A stretch of 64,000 nucleotides of DNA, from assembly GCF_913773725.1 (NCBI RefSeq), contig NZ_CAJYGK010000161.1, positions 1-64,000 of the forward strand, given 5' to 3'. Source of the DNA: an uncultured Aquabacterium sp. (lineage in GTDB: Bacteria; Pseudomonadota; Gammaproteobacteria; Burkholderiales; Burkholderiaceae_C). The position numbers and the translations under genes were made by a program. The notes beneath the pieces are model-generated. The model was not told the DNA's origin and made no database searches. It was given only the letters and a program-made list of their open reading frames with translations. Shown here one piece after another: positions 1 to 8,032 of the stretch (within the stretch, counting starts at the first letter, position 1; each line of letters starts with the position of its first letter).

Positions 1-9
1 CGTTTCGCC

Positions 10-43
10 GAGCTGCATCGCCAGCGCGCTGGCGATGCAGCTC
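10..43. repeat. Perfect 34-bp palindrome
   Basis: The half-site GAGCTGCATCGCCAGCG is followed at once by its exact reverse complement with no spacer, giving a 34-base perfect inverted repeat. There is no T-run on either side, so it does not look like an intrinsic terminator. As RNA it would fold into a long hairpin. It lies before the first recognisable gene; its role is unknown, and it could belong to the end of a gene left of the window. Confidence 0.7.
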
Positions 44-206
44 AACTCCCATCAACCCCGAAACCCATCGAGTAATCTTGAACCCGGACTTCCATTTTTG
101 ATTGGTACGTCTACAGGGGGCAGGTCACTCTCACCTCCACGCCCCTTCCGGCCTGCTTGCACAGCATTGGTCCCAGCCCTCAAACCAGACCCACCATGAA
201 GCACGG

Positions 207-235
207 CTGACGGGCAGCCCGCTGTCACCCATAAT
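207..235 (+). promoter_or_regulatory. Candidate sigma-70 promoter for the thioesterase gene
   Basis: CTGACG at 207-212 and CATAAT at 230-235 are separated by 17 bases, matching TTGACA-N17-TATAAT in 9 of 12 positions. The predicted start would lie about 20 bases before the ATG at 262. This is pattern matching only. Confidence 0.35.
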
Positions 236-261
236 CCCAGGGTAACCCCGCATTACCCGCC

Positions 262-735
262 ATGCCCCGCATCCAGTTCACCCTTCCCGAGCGCTTCCTC
301 TTCTCGACCGACATCCCGATCTACATCAGCCACGTCAACCAGGGCGGGCATCTGGACAACGCTCAGCTACTGACGCTGGTGTCCGAAGCGCGTGTGCGCT
401 TCTTCCGCTGGCTGGGTTACCAGGGTGAGCTGAACGTCGACGGGCAGTCCATCGTGGTGGGCGACATGATGGCGCAGTACAAGTCGGAGGCCTTCTACGG
501 CGAGACCATGCAGGTCGACATGGTGCCGGACGACTTCAACAAGTACGGCTTCGATCTGGTGTTCCGCCTGACGGACAAGGCGACAGGCCGCGAAGTGGCC
601 CGGGGCAAGACCGGCGTGGTCTTTCTGCGCGACGAGGGCGACGGCCACAAGAAGGTGGCTCCACCGCCCGAGGGCTTCATCAGCCGCCTGCGCGACCGCG
701 GCGAGGCCCTGGGCTGGTCACCGAAGACCGTGTGA
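262..735 (+). CDS. Thioesterase family protein (hot-dog fold)
   Basis: A 157-residue protein of the size expected for a single-domain 4HBT-type acyl-CoA thioesterase. The N-terminal part carries the family pattern of a strand (IPIYISHVNQGGHLDNAQLL) leading into the long central helix (SEARVRFFRWLGY). This is followed by strands typical of the hot-dog sheet (VVGDMMAQYKSEAFYGETMQVDM and GREVARGKTGVVFL). In this family the HVNxxGHLDNA segment holds the polar active-site residues. The likely role is hydrolysis of a cytosolic acyl-CoA, but the substrate cannot be told from sequence. It is monocistronic, with a possible promoter just upstream. It resembles the YbgC/FadM group more than the tetrameric PaaI group. 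Confidence 0.75.
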   Translation: MPRIQFTLPERFLFSTDIPIYISHVNQGGHLDNAQLLTLVSEARVRFFRWLGYQGELNVDGQSIVVGDMMAQYKSEAFYGETMQVDMVPDDFNKYGFDLVFRLTDKATGREVARGKTGVVFLRDEGDGHKKVAPPPEGFISRLRDRGEALGWSPKTV

Positions 736-840
736 ACCCGCTCCCGCGAACGCGGGGCGGCGCGGGGTTTCACTGAGCGCGTTCAATGCGCCTCGGCGCA
801 CGATGGGCATCACCGATTCACTCAACGGAAAGGCCCTACG

Positions 841-972
841 ATGAACCCGTCCCTGTGCGTCACGCCCGAGCAGCTGTTCACCACCTTCATGCACGCCGGC
901 GGCTGGCCCAAGCTGGGCTGGTGTGCGGAAGACGCCGACGAACCCACGCTCACGTGCTTCGACGAGCGCTGA
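841..972 (+). CDS. Small 43-residue protein, unknown function
   Basis: ATG to TGA encodes 43 residues, starting MNPSLCVTPEQLFTTFMHAG and ending TLTCFDER. A good ribosome binding site, GGAAAGG at 827-833, lies seven bases before the ATG. Third codon positions are almost all G or C, as in neighbouring genes, which argues for real coding. The protein is acidic at its C-terminus, has three cysteines, and has no signal peptide or membrane segment. It stands alone between the thioesterase gene and metQ, which is on the other strand. I do not recognise the family. Confidence 0.55.
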   Translation: MNPSLCVTPEQLFTTFMHAGGWPKLGWCAEDADEPTLTCFDER

Positions 973-1033
973 GCGCCGCGTCAACCCCGCCTCAGCGCGG
1001 GCTTGATGCGGCAGGCTCACACAATGAGCTGGC

Positions 1034-1828
1034 TCAGTTCGCCGGCACCACGGCGCCCTTGTACTTCTGCTGGATGAACTGGCGCGTTTCGGCGCTGCGC
1101 AGTTCGTTCACCAGCTTCACCAGCGCCGGGTTGTCCTTGTTCTCGGTGCGCGCCACCACCACGTTGGCATAGGGCGAGACCTTCTCGGCAAACAGCGCGT
1201 CCTGTGTGGGCGAGAGCTTGGCAGCCAGCGCGAAGTTCGAGTTGATCAGCGCCAGGTCCACCTGCGGCAGCACGCGCGGCAGCGTCGCGGCCTCCAGTTC
1301 GCGGAACTTCAGCTTCTTCGGGTTCGCCGTCACATCCTTGGCCGTGGCCAGGATGTTGTTGGTGTCCTTCAGCTGGATCAGCCCTTGCGCAGCCAGCAGC
1401 AGCAGCGCGCGCCCGCCGTTGGTCGGGTCGTTCGGAATGGCCACCACGGCGCCCTCGGGCAGATCGGCCAGCTTCTTGAACTTGGTCGAGTAGGCGCCCA
1501 GCGGCTCGATGTGGACGGGCTGGCCCACCACCGACAGCTTGGTGCCGTTGCCCTTGTTGAAGGTGTCCAGGTAAGGCACGTGCTGGAAGTAGTTGGCGTC
1601 CAGGTGCTTCTGGTCGACCTGCAGATTGGGCTGGATGTAGTCGTTGAAGACCTTCACTTCCAGTTGCACGCCCTGCTTGGCCAGCTTGGGCTTGACGAAC
1701 TCGAGGATCTCGGCGTGCGGCACGGGCGAGGCGGCCACGACGATGCGGGTGGTTTGCGCCCACGAGGCGCCTGCGGCGAACAGCGGCAGCAGGCTGGCAA
1801 TCACGGCGCGACGGACAACGTTGGTCAT
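1034..1828 (-). CDS. metQ: MetQ, methionine ABC transporter substrate-binding protein
   Basis: A 264-residue NLPA-family binding protein, the periplasmic component of the D/L-methionine importer. Residues 1-24 form a signal peptide ending ASWAQ; there is no lipobox cysteine, so it should be freely periplasmic rather than a lipoprotein like E. coli MetQ. The mature protein shows the family segments ASPVPHAEILEFVKP, VFNDYIQPNLQV and LDANYFQHVPYLD, then NPKKLKFRELEAATLPR and LALINSNFA. It is the third gene of metN-metI-metQ, 63 bases after metI. Other family members carry related ligands, but the NIL-type ATPase partner supports methionine. Confidence 0.92.
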   Translation of the reverse strand: MTNVVRRAVIASLLPLFAAGASWAQTTRIVVAASPVPHAEILEFVKPKLAKQGVQLEVKVFNDYIQPNLQVDQKHLDANYFQHVPYLDTFNKGNGTKLSVVGQPVHIEPLGAYSTKFKKLADLPEGAVVAIPNDPTNGGRALLLLAAQGLIQLKDTNNILATAKDVTANPKKLKFRELEAATLPRVLPQVDLALINSNFALAAKLSPTQDALFAEKVSPYANVVVARTENKDNPALVKLVNELRSAETRQFIQQKYKGAVVPAN

Positions 1829-1891
1829 GGTGTTATTCCTTCAGCGGATGGAAACGGTTTTGTTGTGGACACGGGCGGACGCACGGATGCG

Positions 1892-2569
1892 TCAACGCTT
1901 CAGCAGGCGGTGCGCCAGCCGATCGCCGGCCGACTGCACGCACTGCACCAGCACCAGCAGCAGCGCAACGGTCACGATCATGACCTCGGTCTGGAAACGC
2001 TGGTAGCCGTAGCGCACGGCCAGGTCGCCCAGGCCGCCGCCGCCGATCACGCCGGACATGGCGGTGTAGGACACGAGCGTGACCGCGGTGACGGTGATGG
2101 CGCCGACCAGGCCGGGCAGCGATTCGGGCAACAGCACGCCGAAGATGAGTTGGTGCAGGCGGGCGCCCATGGCCTGGCTGGCTTCGATGACGCCGGGATC
2201 GACCTCGCGGAAGACGTTCTCGGCGAGGCGCGCGAAGAACGGGGCCGCGGCGGCGATCAGCGGCGGGATGGCCCCGGCCACGCCCAGCGACGAGCCCACC
2301 AGCTTCAGCGTGACGGGGATCATCACGATCAGCAGGATGATGAAGGGCAGCGAGCGCAGCGCGTTGATCAGCAGCGAGATGGCCGCATACAGACGCGGGC
2401 GCGCCAGCAGCTGGCCGGGGGCCGTCAGGAACAGCAGCACGCCCAGCGGCAGGCCGATGAGCACGGTGAACGCCAGCGAGACCCCGAGCATGGTCAGGGT
2501 GTCCAGGCTGGCCTGAAAGACTTCCGCCCAGTCGATGGCGGCAAAGGTTTGCCAGTCGAGCTCGCTCAT
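1892..2569 (-). CDS. metI: MetI, methionine ABC transporter permease
   Basis: A 225-residue inner-membrane permease with about five hydrophobic segments and the importer EAA loop (EASQAMGARLHQLIFGVLLPESLPG), which contacts the MetN ATPase. Family members are usually 217-225 residues. The start chosen is the ATG whose first bases overlap the metN NIL-frame stop in an ATGA arrangement, so translation is probably coupled. An open frame continues upstream to 2854 without this start, but that stretch encodes the MetN C-terminus in another frame. It is followed 63 bases later by metQ. Confidence 0.93.
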   Translation of the reverse strand: MSELDWQTFAAIDWAEVFQASLDTLTMLGVSLAFTVLIGLPLGVLLFLTAPGQLLARPRLYAAISLLINALRSLPFIILLIVMIPVTLKLVGSSLGVAGAIPPLIAAAAPFFARLAENVFREVDPGVIEASQAMGARLHQLIFGVLLPESLPGLVGAITVTAVTLVSYTAMSGVIGGGGLGDLAVRYGYQRFQTEVMIVTVALLLVLVQCVQSAGDRLAHRLLKR

Positions 2570-3596
2570 TGGGTGATCCCCTCGTTCAACCAGCGGGCGT
2601 GCCCGCCCAGTTCGGCCACCAGCGCCGGGATGCGGTCCAACGGCACGTCGGCGCCCAGCACGTCGGCGCGCAGGCGGGCCACGGGCTCGCCCTTGATGTG
2701 GGTCACGCGGCCTTCCAGCAGATTGAGACGGATGCCGTGCTGCTCGCGCAGGCGGTCGAGCAACGGCGACTGGGCCGCCGCGCCCACGGCCGTGATCTGC
2801 AGATGGGCCGACCCGGTACGGTCGCTGCCCCCTCATCCAGCAGAAAGCCCGCATGCGCCAGCAGCGACCGGGTGGTGGCGTGCTGCGGGTCGAGAAACAC
2901 GTCCAGCACGCGCCCTTGCTCGACGATGCGGCCCTGCTCCATCACGGCCACGCGGTCGCACAGCGAGTGGATCACGTGCATCTCGTGCGTGATGAGCAAC
3001 ACGGTGAGCTTCAGTCGCGCGCTGACGTCGGCCAGCAGGCTCAGGATCTGCTCGGTGGTTTCGGGGTCGAGGGCCGAGGTGGCCTCGTCGCACAACAGCA
3101 CGTGCGGCTCGTTGGCCAGCGCCCGCGCGATGCCGACGCGCTGTTTCTGCCCGCCGGACAGTTGCGACGGGTGCCGGTCTTTCAGATGCGCCAGGCCGAC
3201 GAGGGTCAGCAGTTCGTCCACACGGCGGTCCATCTCGGCGGCCGTGCGCCCGCCAGCCAGCTGCATCGGGTAGCGGACGTTGCCGGCCACCGTGCGCGAC
3301 TGCAGCAGGTTGAAGTGCTGGAACACCATGCCGATGCGCTGACGCTGCTGCTGCAGTTCGCGGGGCGACAGCGCCGTCAGGTCGACACCGCCGACGCGCA
3401 CCACCCCCTGGTCGGGGCGCTCGAGCAGGTTGACGGTGCGGATCAGGGTGCTCTTGCCGGCGCCGGAGCGGCCGATGACGCCGAAGATTTCACCAGGCTG
3501 CACGTGCAGCGACACGTCGTCGAGGGCCGTGACGGCAGCATGGCGCGCACCGCCGCGGGCCGGGTAGGTTTTGTGGAGTCGTTCGAGCGCGATCAA
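2566..3596 (-). CDS. metN: MetN, methionine ABC transporter ATPase, frameshifted before its NIL domain
   Basis: The ATPase core is intact: Walker [10 protein letters not shown] at residues 42-50, signature LSGGQKQR at 147-154, Walker [12 protein letters not shown] and switch histidine ITHE. After residue 255 (LLDE) the reading frame enters unrelated Arg/Ser-rich sequence and stops at 2703. The expected C-terminal NIL methionine-sensing domain ([15 protein letters not shown] to WLNEGITQ) is present in another frame, ending at 2566. Adding one G to the five-G run (+ strand C5 at 2828-2832) joins both into 343 residues, the length of E. coli MetN, and the NIL stop then overlaps the metI start by ATGA. 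So this is either a sequencing error in a homopolymer or a real mutation that removes the regulatory domain. Confidence 0.88.
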
Positions 3597-3668
3597 GACA
3601 GGTCACACCGTCGCGCGGGCACGCTCGTGGCGTGGGGCAACGGCTCTGGGGGCCAGACAAACCGAGAG

Positions 3669-3698
3669 TCTATACCGCCGCGTTCACGAAGCGTTCAA
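3669..3698 (-). promoter_or_regulatory. Candidate sigma-70 promoter of metNIQ
   Basis: On the minus strand TTGAAC (3698-3693) and TATAGA (3674-3669) are 18 bases apart, about 70 bases before the metN ATG. The -35 end overlaps a direct repeat GCGTTCA-N4-GCGTTCA on the plus strand, which could be a regulator site. No S-box or other SAM riboswitch is visible in the leader. Confidence 0.45.
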
Positions 3699-3759
3699 CT
3701 CTCTGCGCATGACCTCAGTCGGCATCGGCATGAACCGCCCGCCGAACGACAATGTCGGC

Positions 3760-4065
3760 ATGAGAGCACTGCATTACCTCACGTTCGAGATCAGCGAGGA
3801 CACCGATGGCATCGACACCGTCGAGGGCATGGCGTCGACGGACGCCGCGGCGCACGCACACGCCCTGGCCGAAGCCCGTGCGGTGATCGAATGGGCCCGC
3901 GCGCACCATCCACACGGCCCCGGCCCCCTGGACGAAGGCTTCGACTGGGACCACGATCTGCAGGTGAGCCAGGACGGCGACTGGCACACCGTGACCCTGA
4001 CGCTGAGTGGCACGGCGGCCTTCCTGGAAGCCTTCCAGCGGCAGTTCGCGACCAGCCTGGATTGA
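3760..4065 (+). CDS. Conserved hypothetical protein, about 101 residues
   Basis: An acidic, soluble protein starting MRALHYLTFEISEDTDGIDT, with a central alanine-rich helix (ASTDAAAHAHALAEARAVIEWA) and the segment GFDWDHDLQVSQDGDWHTVTLTLSGTAAFLEAF. I recall similar short proteins of unknown function in Comamonadaceae relatives. Earlier in-frame ATGs exist at 3730 and 3709, but the conserved-looking part begins at 3760 and none has a clear ribosome binding site. It diverges from metN, so its 5' end overlaps the metN promoter region. No function can be assigned. Confidence 0.6.
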   Translation: MRALHYLTFEISEDTDGIDTVEGMASTDAAAHAHALAEARAVIEWARAHHPHGPGPLDEGFDWDHDLQVSQDGDWHTVTLTLSGTAAFLEAFQRQFATSLD

Positions 4066-4202
4066 ACCGCGCGGCGCTGGCCTTATGCGCGCGCCGCAGA
4101 TCGACCCTCGCATAGACGTCCCCTGCCCATGCTTGCGCGCATTGCTTTGTTCTGCTGAAGCCGGTGGCTGCCTAGAGTCGGTGTTCCCACAAGGAGCACC
4201 GC

Positions 4203-5084
4203 ATGACCACTGCCACACCTGACACCGCCACCGGCACCCTCGAGATCCGCCCTCTGAACGGGCCGCTGGGTGCCGAGGTCCTGGGCCTGGACCTGTCGCG
4301 CGACGTCTCGCTCGAGGACTTCCGCCGCATCCACCGTGCCCACCTTCAGCACCATGTGCTGGTCTTTCGCAACCAGCGCATCACGCCGGCTCAACAGGTG
4401 CGCTTCAGCGCCCGCTTCGGCCCGCTGCAACGCCATGTGCTGTCGCAGTTCGCCCTGCCGGATCACCCAGAGGTGCTGGTGGTGTCCAACATCGTCGAGA
4501 ACGGCCAGCCCATCGGCCTGGGCGATGCCGGGCACTTCTGGCACTCGGACCTCTCGTACAAGGAGCGCCCCAGCCTGGGCTCCTTCCTGCACGCGCAGGA
4601 GCTGCCATCGGCCGGCGGCGACACGCTGTTCGCCAACCAGCATCGCGCCTGGGAAGACCTGCCGCTGGCCTTGAAGGTGGCGGTGGCCAGCGCCCGTGCC
4701 GAGCACACCTACACCGCCCGCTACGCCGAGTTGCAGGCCCGCAGCCCGTGGCGGCCCAACCTCACTGCGCGGCAGCTCGCCGAAGTGCAGCCCGTCGTGC
4801 ATCCCGTGGTGCGCACCCACCCTGAAACGGGACGCAAGGCGCTGTTCGTCAGCGAGCACTTCACGACCCGCATTGTCGGCATCCCGGAGGATGAAAGCCG
4901 CGCCCTGCTCGACGAGCTGTTTGCGCGGAGCACGCGGCCCGAGCTGCAGTACCGCCATGTCTGGCGCCCCCACGACATGGTGTTCTGGGACAACCGCTCG
5001 GTGACGCACCTGGCCGCGGGCACGCCAGCCCACCTGCGCCGCAAGCTGTACCGGACCACGGTCGAAGGCGACGTGCCCTTCTGA
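4203..5084 (+). CDS. TauD/TfdA-family Fe(II)/2-oxoglutarate dioxygenase
   Basis: A 293-residue enzyme of the taurine/2,4-D dioxygenase family. The iron triad is visible: H114 and D116 in HFWHSDLSY, and H269 in DNRSVTHLAAG. A downstream arginine cluster (HLRRKLYRTTVEGD) should bind 2-oxoglutarate. Such enzymes hydroxylate an alkyl or aryl substrate, and in TauD this releases sulfite from a sulfonate. AAGGAG six bases before the ATG is a strong ribosome site. It sits just upstream of a SsuA/TauA-type transporter on the same strand, which suggests that what is imported is a sulfonate or similar compound. The exact substrate is not readable; related enzymes act on taurine, alkylsulfonates, sulfate esters or phenoxyacetates. 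Confidence 0.87.
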   Translation: MTTATPDTATGTLEIRPLNGPLGAEVLGLDLSRDVSLEDFRRIHRAHLQHHVLVFRNQRITPAQQVRFSARFGPLQRHVLSQFALPDHPEVLVVSNIVENGQPIGLGDAGHFWHSDLSYKERPSLGSFLHAQELPSAGGDTLFANQHRAWEDLPLALKVAVASARAEHTYTARYAELQARSPWRPNLTARQLAEVQPVVHPVVRTHPETGRKALFVSEHFTTRIVGIPEDESRALLDELFARSTRPELQYRHVWRPHDMVFWDNRSVTHLAAGTPAHLRRKLYRTTVEGDVPF

Positions 5085-5188
5085 CCGGGCGGACACGCCC
5101 CTCGATCCCGCTGCTCGATCCCCAAGGCTCACCTCGCGAGCCACCATGCCGCATCCAGACGGCGACCTCCCCCCACTGACACAAAACC

Positions 5189-6196
5189 ATGAAGCTTTCA
5201 CATCGTCTCGGCGCCCTCCTCGCCGGCCTCGGTCTGGCCACCACCCAGCTGGTCGCCCATGCCGAAGGGCAGATCCGCATTGCGCAGCAATTCGGCATCA
5301 GCTACCTGCTGCTGCACGTCGTTCAGGATCAGAAGCTGATCGAGAAACACGGCAAGACGCAGGGCCTGACCATCACCCCGCAGTGGCTGCAGCTGTCCGG
5401 TGGCGCGGCCATCAACGACGCGCTGTTGTCGGGCGCCATCGACATCGGTGGCGCTGGCATCGGCCCCATGCTGACGCTGTGGGATCGCACCAAGGGCCGC
5501 CAGAACGTCAAGGGCGTGGCCTCGCTGGGCAACACGCCGTACTACCTGATCAGCACCAACCCGAACGTGCGCACCGTGGCCGACCTGAGCGAGAAGGACC
5601 GGATCGCGCTGCCGGCCGTGGGTGTGTCGGTGCAGTCACGCTACCTGCAGCTGGCCGCGGCCAAGCGCTGGGGCGATGGCGGCTTCAACCGGCTCGACAA
5701 GTTCACCGTGACGCTGCCCCACCCCGAAGCGCTGGCCGCCATCGTCCGCGGAGGCACCGAGGTCAATGCCCACTTCGCCACCCCGCCGTTCCAGGAACAG
5801 GAACTGGCGGCCAACCCCAAGGCCCGCGTCATCCTCAACTCGTATGACGTGCTGGGCGGGCCTTCGTCGCCCAATGCGCTGTACGCCACCGAGGCCTTCC
5901 GCACGCAGAACCCCAAGACCTACCGCGCCTTCGTGCAGGCCCTGGCCGACGCCTCGAAGCTGATCGCGCAGCAACCCGAGCTGGCCGCCGACATCTACTT
6001 GCGTGTGAACAACGCCAAGCTCGATCGCGAACTGCTGCTCAAGGTCATCCGCAGCCCGGAGGTGCAGTTTTCGTTGACCCCGCAGAACACCTTCGTGCTC
6101 GCCGACTTCATGGCCCGGGTGGGCGCCATTCGCAACCGGCCGGCCTCGGTGCAGGACTACTTGTTCAACGACGCGCACCTGCGAAGCGGCAGCTGA
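5189..6196 (+). CDS. ABC transporter substrate-binding protein, SsuA/TauA/NitT type
   Basis: A 335-residue periplasmic protein with a signal peptide (residues 1-25, cut after VAHA). Mature-protein features match the NMT1/SsuA fold: GQIRIAQQFGISYLLLHVVQDQKLIEKHGK, the LSGGAAINDALLSGAIDIGGAGIGP motif and LPAVGVSVQSRYLQLAAA. It follows the dioxygenase by 104 bases and precedes the ATPase by 13. In this family ligands are aliphatic sulfonates, taurine, nitrate or pyrimidine precursors. The neighbouring TauD-like enzyme makes a sulfonate the best guess. Confidence 0.87.
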   Translation: MKLSHRLGALLAGLGLATTQLVAHAEGQIRIAQQFGISYLLLHVVQDQKLIEKHGKTQGLTITPQWLQLSGGAAINDALLSGAIDIGGAGIGPMLTLWDRTKGRQNVKGVASLGNTPYYLISTNPNVRTVADLSEKDRIALPAVGVSVQSRYLQLAAAKRWGDGGFNRLDKFTVTLPHPEALAAIVRGGTEVNAHFATPPFQEQELAANPKARVILNSYDVLGGPSSPNALYATEAFRTQNPKTYRAFVQALADASKLIAQQPELAADIYLRVNNAKLDRELLLKVIRSPEVQFSLTPQNTFVLADFMARVGAIRNRPASVQDYLFNDAHLRSGS

Positions 6197-6209
6197 ACCG
6201 GGAGGGTCC

Positions 6210-7067
6210 ATGAGCGAGATCGAGAACCACGCGCATCACCGCCCGCTGCTCCAGGTCGATGGCGTCAGCCTGGTCTACCGCACGGCGGTTCAGGAAGTGC
6301 GCGCCACACACCAGGTGAGCTTCGACGTGCACGAGGCCGATCGCTTCGTGCTGCTGGGCGCATCCGGATGCGGCAAGTCGTCGCTGCTCAAGGCGATCGC
6401 CGGCTTCATTCCGCCCACCGAGGGCGAGATCCGGCTGGAGGGGCGCGCCGTGCAGGGCCCGGGCCCCGATCGCATTGTGGTGTTCCAGGAGTTCGACCAG
6501 CTGCCACCGTGGAAGACGGTGCGCGAGAACGTGATGTTTCCGCTGCTGGCCTCGGGGCAGCTGGGCCGCCGGGAAGCCCGCGAGCGCGCCGAGGTCTACC
6601 TCGAAAAGGTGGGGCTGAGCCGCTTTGCCGACGCGCATCCGCACACGCTATCGGGTGGGATGAAGCAGCGTGTGGCGATTGCCCGGGCATTGGCCATGCA
6701 ACCCCGCGTGCTGTTGATGGACGAGCCCTTTGCGGCGCTGGACGCGCTGACACGCCGGCGCATGCAGGAAGAGCTGCTGGCCCTGTGGGACGAGGTACGC
6801 TTTACCCTGGTGTTCGTCACCCACTCCATCGAAGAGGCGCTGGTGGTGGGCAACCGCATCGGGCTGCTGTCACCGCATCCCGGGCGCGTGCGGGCCGAGC
6901 TCAACAGCCAGGGCTGGTCGCTCGACCGCCAGGGCGAAGCTGGCTTCCAAGCCACGGTGCAGCGGATCCACCGCCTGCTTTTCGATGACGGGGACACGGG
7001 CGCCGCGGGTGCCGCCGCCACACCGCGCGCCCCGGTCATCCCCTTGCCAGAAAGGAGGCAGGCATGA
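6210..7067 (+). CDS. ABC transporter ATPase, SsuB/TauB type
   Basis: A 285-residue nucleotide-binding subunit with Walker A GASGCGKSS, Q-loop VVFQEFDQLPPWKT, signature LSGGMKQR, Walker B VLLMDEPFAALDAL and switch VTHSIEEAL. The LPPWKTVRENV stretch after the Q-loop is typical of the nitrate/sulfonate/taurine branch. GGGAGG lies four bases before the ATG. The last bases overlap the permease start (ATGA), so the two are translationally coupled. The C-terminal tail of about 40 residues is extended and alanine-rich. Confidence 0.9.
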   Translation: MSEIENHAHHRPLLQVDGVSLVYRTAVQEVRATHQVSFDVHEADRFVLLGASGCGKSSLLKAIAGFIPPTEGEIRLEGRAVQGPGPDRIVVFQEFDQLPPWKTVRENVMFPLLASGQLGRREARERAEVYLEKVGLSRFADAHPHTLSGGMKQRVAIARALAMQPRVLLMDEPFAALDALTRRRMQEELLALWDEVRFTLVFVTHSIEEALVVGNRIGLLSPHPGRVRAELNSQGWSLDRQGEAGFQATVQRIHRLLFDDGDTGAAGAAATPRAPVIPLPERRQA

Positions 7068-7957
7068 GCACGGCCCATGTGACCGCTGCGCGCGCAGCCC
7101 CGCCCGTACGGGCCGAATACGAGCGCGAACTGGCTCCGCTGGGCCCGCTGCAGGCGGCCCGGCCTCTGCCATGGCACACGCGCTTGCGCGGCCACCCCGG
7201 CACGCGGCAGGCCCTGATTCTTCTGGTGCTGGCCGGCGTGTGGGAAGCAACCGCCCGCTGGCAGCACAACGACCTGCTGCTGCCCACGTTCACGGCCACA
7301 TTGCAGGCCTTGATCGAGGGGCTGTCGTCAGGCGAGTTGCTCGTGAAGACGGCCGTGTCGCTGAGTACCTTGCTGGAGGGCTATGCACTGGGCGTGCTGG
7401 CTGCCTTTGCGTTCACCGCACTGGCGACCACCTCGCGCTGGGGGCGCGACCTGCTGAGCACGCTGACGGCCATGTTCAACCCGCTGCTGGCCATCGCCTT
7501 GTTGCCCCTGGCCCTGCTGTGGTTCGGCCTGGGCAAGGCCAGCCTGCTGTTCGTGCTGGTGCACGCCGTGCTGTGGGCCGTGGCCCTGAACACGCTGGCC
7601 GGCTTTCAGTCGGTGCCGGAAACGCTGCGCATGACTGGCCGCAACTACGGGCTCACGGGCGTGCGCTACGTCGTGCAGATCCTGCTGCCCGCGGCGCTGC
7701 CCTCGGTGCTGTCCGGCCTGAAGATCGGCTGGGCCTTTGCCTGGCGCACCCTGATTGCGGCCGAGCTGGTGTTCGGTGCCACCTCGGGCCAGGGCGGTCT
7801 GGGCTGGTACATCTACCAAAACCGCAACGAGCTCTACACCGACCGTGTGTTTGCCGGACTGGTGCTGGTCATCCTGATCGGCCTGTTGGTCGAAGGGCTG
7901 GTGTTCCAGACGCTGGAACGGCTCACAGTACGGCGCTGGGGTCAACAGCGCGGATGA
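7064..7957 (+). CDS. ABC transporter permease, SsuC/TauC type
   Basis: A 297-residue inner-membrane protein with about six hydrophobic segments after a 45-residue cytoplasmic N-terminus. The coupling-helix EAA loop is GRNYGLTGVRYVVQILLPAALPSVLSGLKIGWAFAWR, a sequence style shared by SsuC, TauC and ThiX permeases. A near-perfect AAAGGAGG ribosome site lies inside the ATPase gene end. It completes a dioxygenase-binding protein-ATPase-permease operon on the plus strand, which then meets the minus-strand glycerol operon tail to tail. Confidence 0.89.
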   Translation: MSTAHVTAARAAPPVRAEYERELAPLGPLQAARPLPWHTRLRGHPGTRQALILLVLAGVWEATARWQHNDLLLPTFTATLQALIEGLSSGELLVKTAVSLSTLLEGYALGVLAAFAFTALATTSRWGRDLLSTLTAMFNPLLAIALLPLALLWFGLGKASLLFVLVHAVLWAVALNTLAGFQSVPETLRMTGRNYGLTGVRYVVQILLPAALPSVLSGLKIGWAFAWRTLIAAELVFGATSGQGGLGWYIYQNRNELYTDRVFAGLVLVILIGLLVEGLVFQTLERLTVRRWGQQRG

Positions 7958-7970
7958 GATGTCTGCAGAG

Positions 7971-8007
7971 AAAAAGGGCCGCGACACACGCCCCGGCGTC
8001 GCGGCCC
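7971..8007 (-). terminator. Rho-independent terminator of the glycerol operon
   Basis: GGGCCGCGAC (7976-7985) pairs perfectly with GTCGCGGCCC (7998-8007) around a 12-base loop. Five A residues at 7971-7975 give a U-tract on minus-strand RNA, so it ends the glpV transcript. The plus strand lacks a T-run. Confidence 0.75.
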
Positions 8008-8032
8008 CTGTCAGAAGCTCAAACCGTGAGAC

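Noticed and set aside
1385-2992. A 535-codon plus-strand frame over metQ and metI
   Set aside because: His/Gln/Arg-rich low-complexity shadow of the metNIQ operon.
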